This document shows positions 43,225 to 45,047 of a stretch of 45,047 nucleotides of DNA, one piece after another; the stretch's first letter is position 1; each line of letters starts with the position of its first letter. The translations under genes were made by a program, and so were the position numbers. Origin of the DNA: Psychrobacter sp. UBA5136 (lineage in GTDB: Bacteria; Pseudomonadota; Gammaproteobacteria; Pseudomonadales; Moraxellaceae); contig NZ_DHYG01000019.1 in the NCBI RefSeq assembly GCF_002414005.1, forward strand, positions 1-45,047, read 5' to 3'. Under the pieces are notes generated by a model. That model saw nothing but the letters and a program-made list of their open reading frames with translations, was not told where the DNA came from and made no database searches.

Positions 43225-43932
43225 CTACTTTTGAATCCACTGGCGTATTTTTTCGCGCTCAGCTGGCGTTGCTTGTAGCCAAATTTGCATAAACTGATCT
43301 AAAGTACTGGTCGATGAAGCAGCGCTTGCCGTTTGCTTAACTGTGGTCATAGCCCCTGTATTGACAGTACTTGGCGTGTTGGTAGATGGTTGACCTAAAG
43401 CGGCTATGGCACGTTGGTTTTGTAGCTCGGCATCATCAGCACCGCCAAACACGCCGCCCAACGTTTTACCTAGACCAGACAGTAAACCACCTTGACCGCC
43501 CTCTAAAGCCTGCTGACTGGCTAGGATAGTATTGTTTTGTTGCACCGCCAGTGTTGGGCGCTTGGCATACTCTCTTGCCGCTTCATATTTTTCTGGCTGA
43601 TTTGGCATGGTCAGACGGTACGTTTGATTGTCTTTTAATTCTGCCGTTACACTCACGTTACCCGAGCGCAGATAATCGTGCTCATCACGGCGCAAGTTGT
43701 ATAAACGGTCATATTTAGCCGTAATCGCGTGCTGACCTGGCTCTAAGGTAAACGACTTCTTTAACGGCTGAAACGGACTTTGCTGGATTTCTTGGCCGTT
43801 GATAGCAGTTACTTTGATATGGTCATCAACAAGTAAGGTAACTGCGGCATGCGTTAGCATCGATACTGAGCCTGCCGCTACCAATAACGAGCCAACAGTC
43901 AGTTTTTTTAGTATAGAAGCGCTTAATTTCAT
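43225..43932 (-). CDS. DUF2057 (YccT-like) secreted protein
   Basis: Exported 235-residue protein. The start at 43932 (MKLSASILKK) gives a standard signal peptide ending THAA, with GGA about 9 nt upstream; a four-codon longer start lacks a ribosome-binding site. The DUF2057 region covers about 25-140 (AVTLLVDDHIKVTAINGQEI, LEPGQHAITAKYDRLY, NQTYRLTMPNQPEKYEAAREYAKRP). The C-terminus is Gly/Thr/Ser-rich and ends WLQATPAEREKIRQW. Function unknown; relatives are periplasmic. Confidence 0.85.
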   Translation of the reverse strand: MKLSASILKKLTVGSLLVAAGSVSMLTHAAVTLLVDDHIKVTAINGQEIQQSPFQPLKKSFTLEPGQHAITAKYDRLYNLRRDEHDYLRSGNVSVTAELKDNQTYRLTMPNQPEKYEAAREYAKRPTLAVQQNNTILASQQALEGGQGGLLSGLGKTLGGVFGGADDAELQNQRAIAALGQPSTNTPSTVNTGAMTTVKQTASAASSTSTLDQFMQIWLQATPAEREKIRQWIQK

Positions 43933-43986
43933 AAATTGTTCCATTGATAGTAAATACGTTTTATAAAAAAACTGGATTTTTAAATC

Positions 43987-44790
43987 TTAAAAATCGAGCG
44001 GCATGGTATGTTGGTCTTGGTTGGCGACCTCATTATCACCTTGCGTTTCTTGGGCAATATCGGCCAGCTCAGCGGCAAGTGTCTGCTCATCAATCGTACG
44101 CAGCGCATCGCTAATGACCGCTTTGGATATATTACTACGCCCAAGATTGGAAAACATCGGTTGAATGTAATTTAGCACATCCATCATAGCGCCAATACGG
44201 TGCGGCCCTTCGGTAAGCAAATGATTGATAATACGCTCATCAAACTGCCAACCGCGGCGGCGTAGGATAGATTGTAGCAAGGCTTGACGGTCCGCCAAAT
44301 CGTGACCAGTTGGCACTTTAAAGCTTGGCGATTGTGCCAAACGAGTAAGCAAGTCTGTCAGCTGAAACGGCAGTTCGGTTGCCGGTTTATTGGAGGCAAA
44401 AATAAGCTGGCGTTGCCCTTCGCGGCTACGATTAATCAGATGAAATAAAGCTTCTTGCCATTGGCTGCTCTGCTCAAGCACCTCTAAATCGTCAATCGCA
44501 ATCAAGGAAAAGTTTTCTAAAGAAGAGAGAACATTGACATCGGTATGAATCAATTCATTTAATGACAGACAAATCGCTGATTTGTCCATCTCGATAAACG
44601 ACTCACAGATGGCGGATAATAAGTGCGACTTGCCCGTCTCAGGGCTGCCGAATAGGTACAACTGACCTATCAGGCCGACATGTAGCTGCCGCACTGCATC
44701 GATAATAGACATCCAACCTGGACCGGCAAAGTCGCTGAGACTCGCATCATGCTTAATGTCCAGATTGAGACTTAGCTGTGCTTCTGCCAT
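43987..44790 (-). CDS. hda: DnaA regulatory inactivator Hda
   Basis: AAA+ protein that, bound to the DNA-loaded sliding clamp, triggers hydrolysis of DnaA-ATP and prevents re-initiation of replication. The N-terminus carries a clamp-binding AQLSLNLD, followed by a DnaA-like AAA+ domain: Walker A-like FGSPETGKSH (about 48-57), Walker B LIAIDDLE, sensor 1 QLIFASNKPA, and sensor 2/lid RRGWQFDERIINHLL. Walker A reads GSPETGKS, as is usual in Hda. Length 267 is slightly long, with a hydrophilic C-terminal tail. No clear ribosome-binding site; the start may be coupled to the small frame ending 6 nt upstream. Confidence 0.92.
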   Translation of the reverse strand: MAEAQLSLNLDIKHDASLSDFAGPGWMSIIDAVRQLHVGLIGQLYLFGSPETGKSHLLSAICESFIEMDKSAICLSLNELIHTDVNVLSSLENFSLIAIDDLEVLEQSSQWQEALFHLINRSREGQRQLIFASNKPATELPFQLTDLLTRLAQSPSFKVPTGHDLADRQALLQSILRRRGWQFDERIINHLLTEGPHRIGAMMDVLNYIQPMFSNLGRSNISKAVISDALRTIDEQTLAAELADIAQETQGDNEVANQDQHTMPLDF

Positions 44791-44796
44791 GAATCA

Positions 44797-44934
44797 TCAA
44801 CTCGGTTTGCGTAGCGCAATCACTAAAAAGGCTAAACGACTAATACTCTGTAAACTGGCCTTGCTAGCATTTACATTTAACAAAGCCAACCTAGTAACGG
44901 CAAATACCGTTATTACTGCGCCTATATATAACAT
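44797..44934 (-). CDS. Possible small hydrophobic protein upstream of hda
   Basis: A 45-codon frame (MLYIGAVITVFAVTRLALL at the start) ends 6 nt before the hda ATG. The N-terminal half is hydrophobic enough for one membrane segment. The frame stays open upstream to about 45001 without a better start. No ribosome-binding site is obvious. It may be a real coupled gene, the 3' end of a decayed gene, or chance. Confidence 0.3.
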   Translation of the reverse strand: MLYIGAVITVFAVTRLALLNVNASKASLQSISRLAFLVIALRKPS

Positions 44935-45047
44935 ATTTGCAAAATGACTGACAAGTCTTTTACCCGTTAAGGATAATCTATCCTTATTTAGCCAACTGAC
45001 AATAAGTTACCTCACTCTCAACTTCGAAAGTGATTGAAAAAAGAAGA
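44935..45047. other. Right edge of window
   Basis: Short A+T-rich stretch without a supported gene; it presumably holds the promoter of hda. Confidence 0.3.

Overview
The window looks like chromosomal DNA of a gammaproteobacterium of the Moraxellaceae, most likely Psychrobacter or a close relative. This rests on moderate A+T content, the style of the housekeeping proteins (Hda, SerS, Tkt, DppABCDF, Dps, YceI) and a type I-F CRISPR repeat resembling those I remember from this family. The genus call is an inference from memory; no database was consulted.

Region 1 (1-12,052) is a complete type I-F CRISPR-Cas locus on the + strand: cas1, a cas2-cas3 fusion, csy1, csy2, csy3 and csy4 (cas6f) in canonical order. 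A leader with a perfect IHF-consensus site follows, then a long array of 46 repeats of 28 nt plus a degenerate, internally duplicated terminal repeat, giving 46 spacers. Upstream of cas1, at 307-404, lie two repeats of a different kind. They match the type I-C repeat in reverse orientation with a 66-nt period, and look like the fossil of an older array.

Region 2 (12,053-15,010) is an integrase module. A leftward operon (excisionase-like gene, DUF3596-type tyrosine recombinase, two unknown small genes) faces a divergent Cro/C1-type regulator across a control region with three evenly spaced 9-bp sites. Three 11-bp-spaced arm-type direct repeats and a tRNA-Val(GAC) follow. The arrangement suggests a genomic island inserted at the tRNA 3' end. 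If the other attachment site lies left of this window, the CRISPR-Cas locus is part of the island.

Region 3 (15,010-24,630) is mixed chromosomal background: a class I glutamine amidotransferase, a fatty acid hydroxylase/sterol desaturase protein, an EamA transporter, a YgjP-like metallopeptidase, an EmrE-like SMR pump, tRNA-Asn(GTT), a ribbon-helix-helix-like protein, a lipoprotein, tRNA-Ser(TGA), a GAPDH-family dehydrogenase and a PIF1-like helicase. The three tRNA genes have recognisable promoters, and each has its own terminator.

Region 4 (24,887-36,291) is metabolic and transport. It holds an ExaC/AldB-type aldehyde dehydrogenase with its DUF779 partner, a GMC oxidoreductase broken by a frameshift, a MITE-like inverted repeat, and a full dipeptide ABC transporter operon (dppABCDF). 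It ends with a NERD-domain gene that carries an in-frame stop inside its C-terminal zinc finger.

Region 5 (36,524-45,047) holds yceI, tkt, serS, a YcxB-like membrane protein, dps, a DUF2057 protein and hda, all apparently intact.

The main points of interest are the fossil I-C-like repeats beside an intact I-F locus, CRISPR spacers that are themselves transcription terminators, nearly duplicate spacers, apparent covariation between the repeat stem and Csy4 residues, and two disrupted genes whose downstream coding is still intact.
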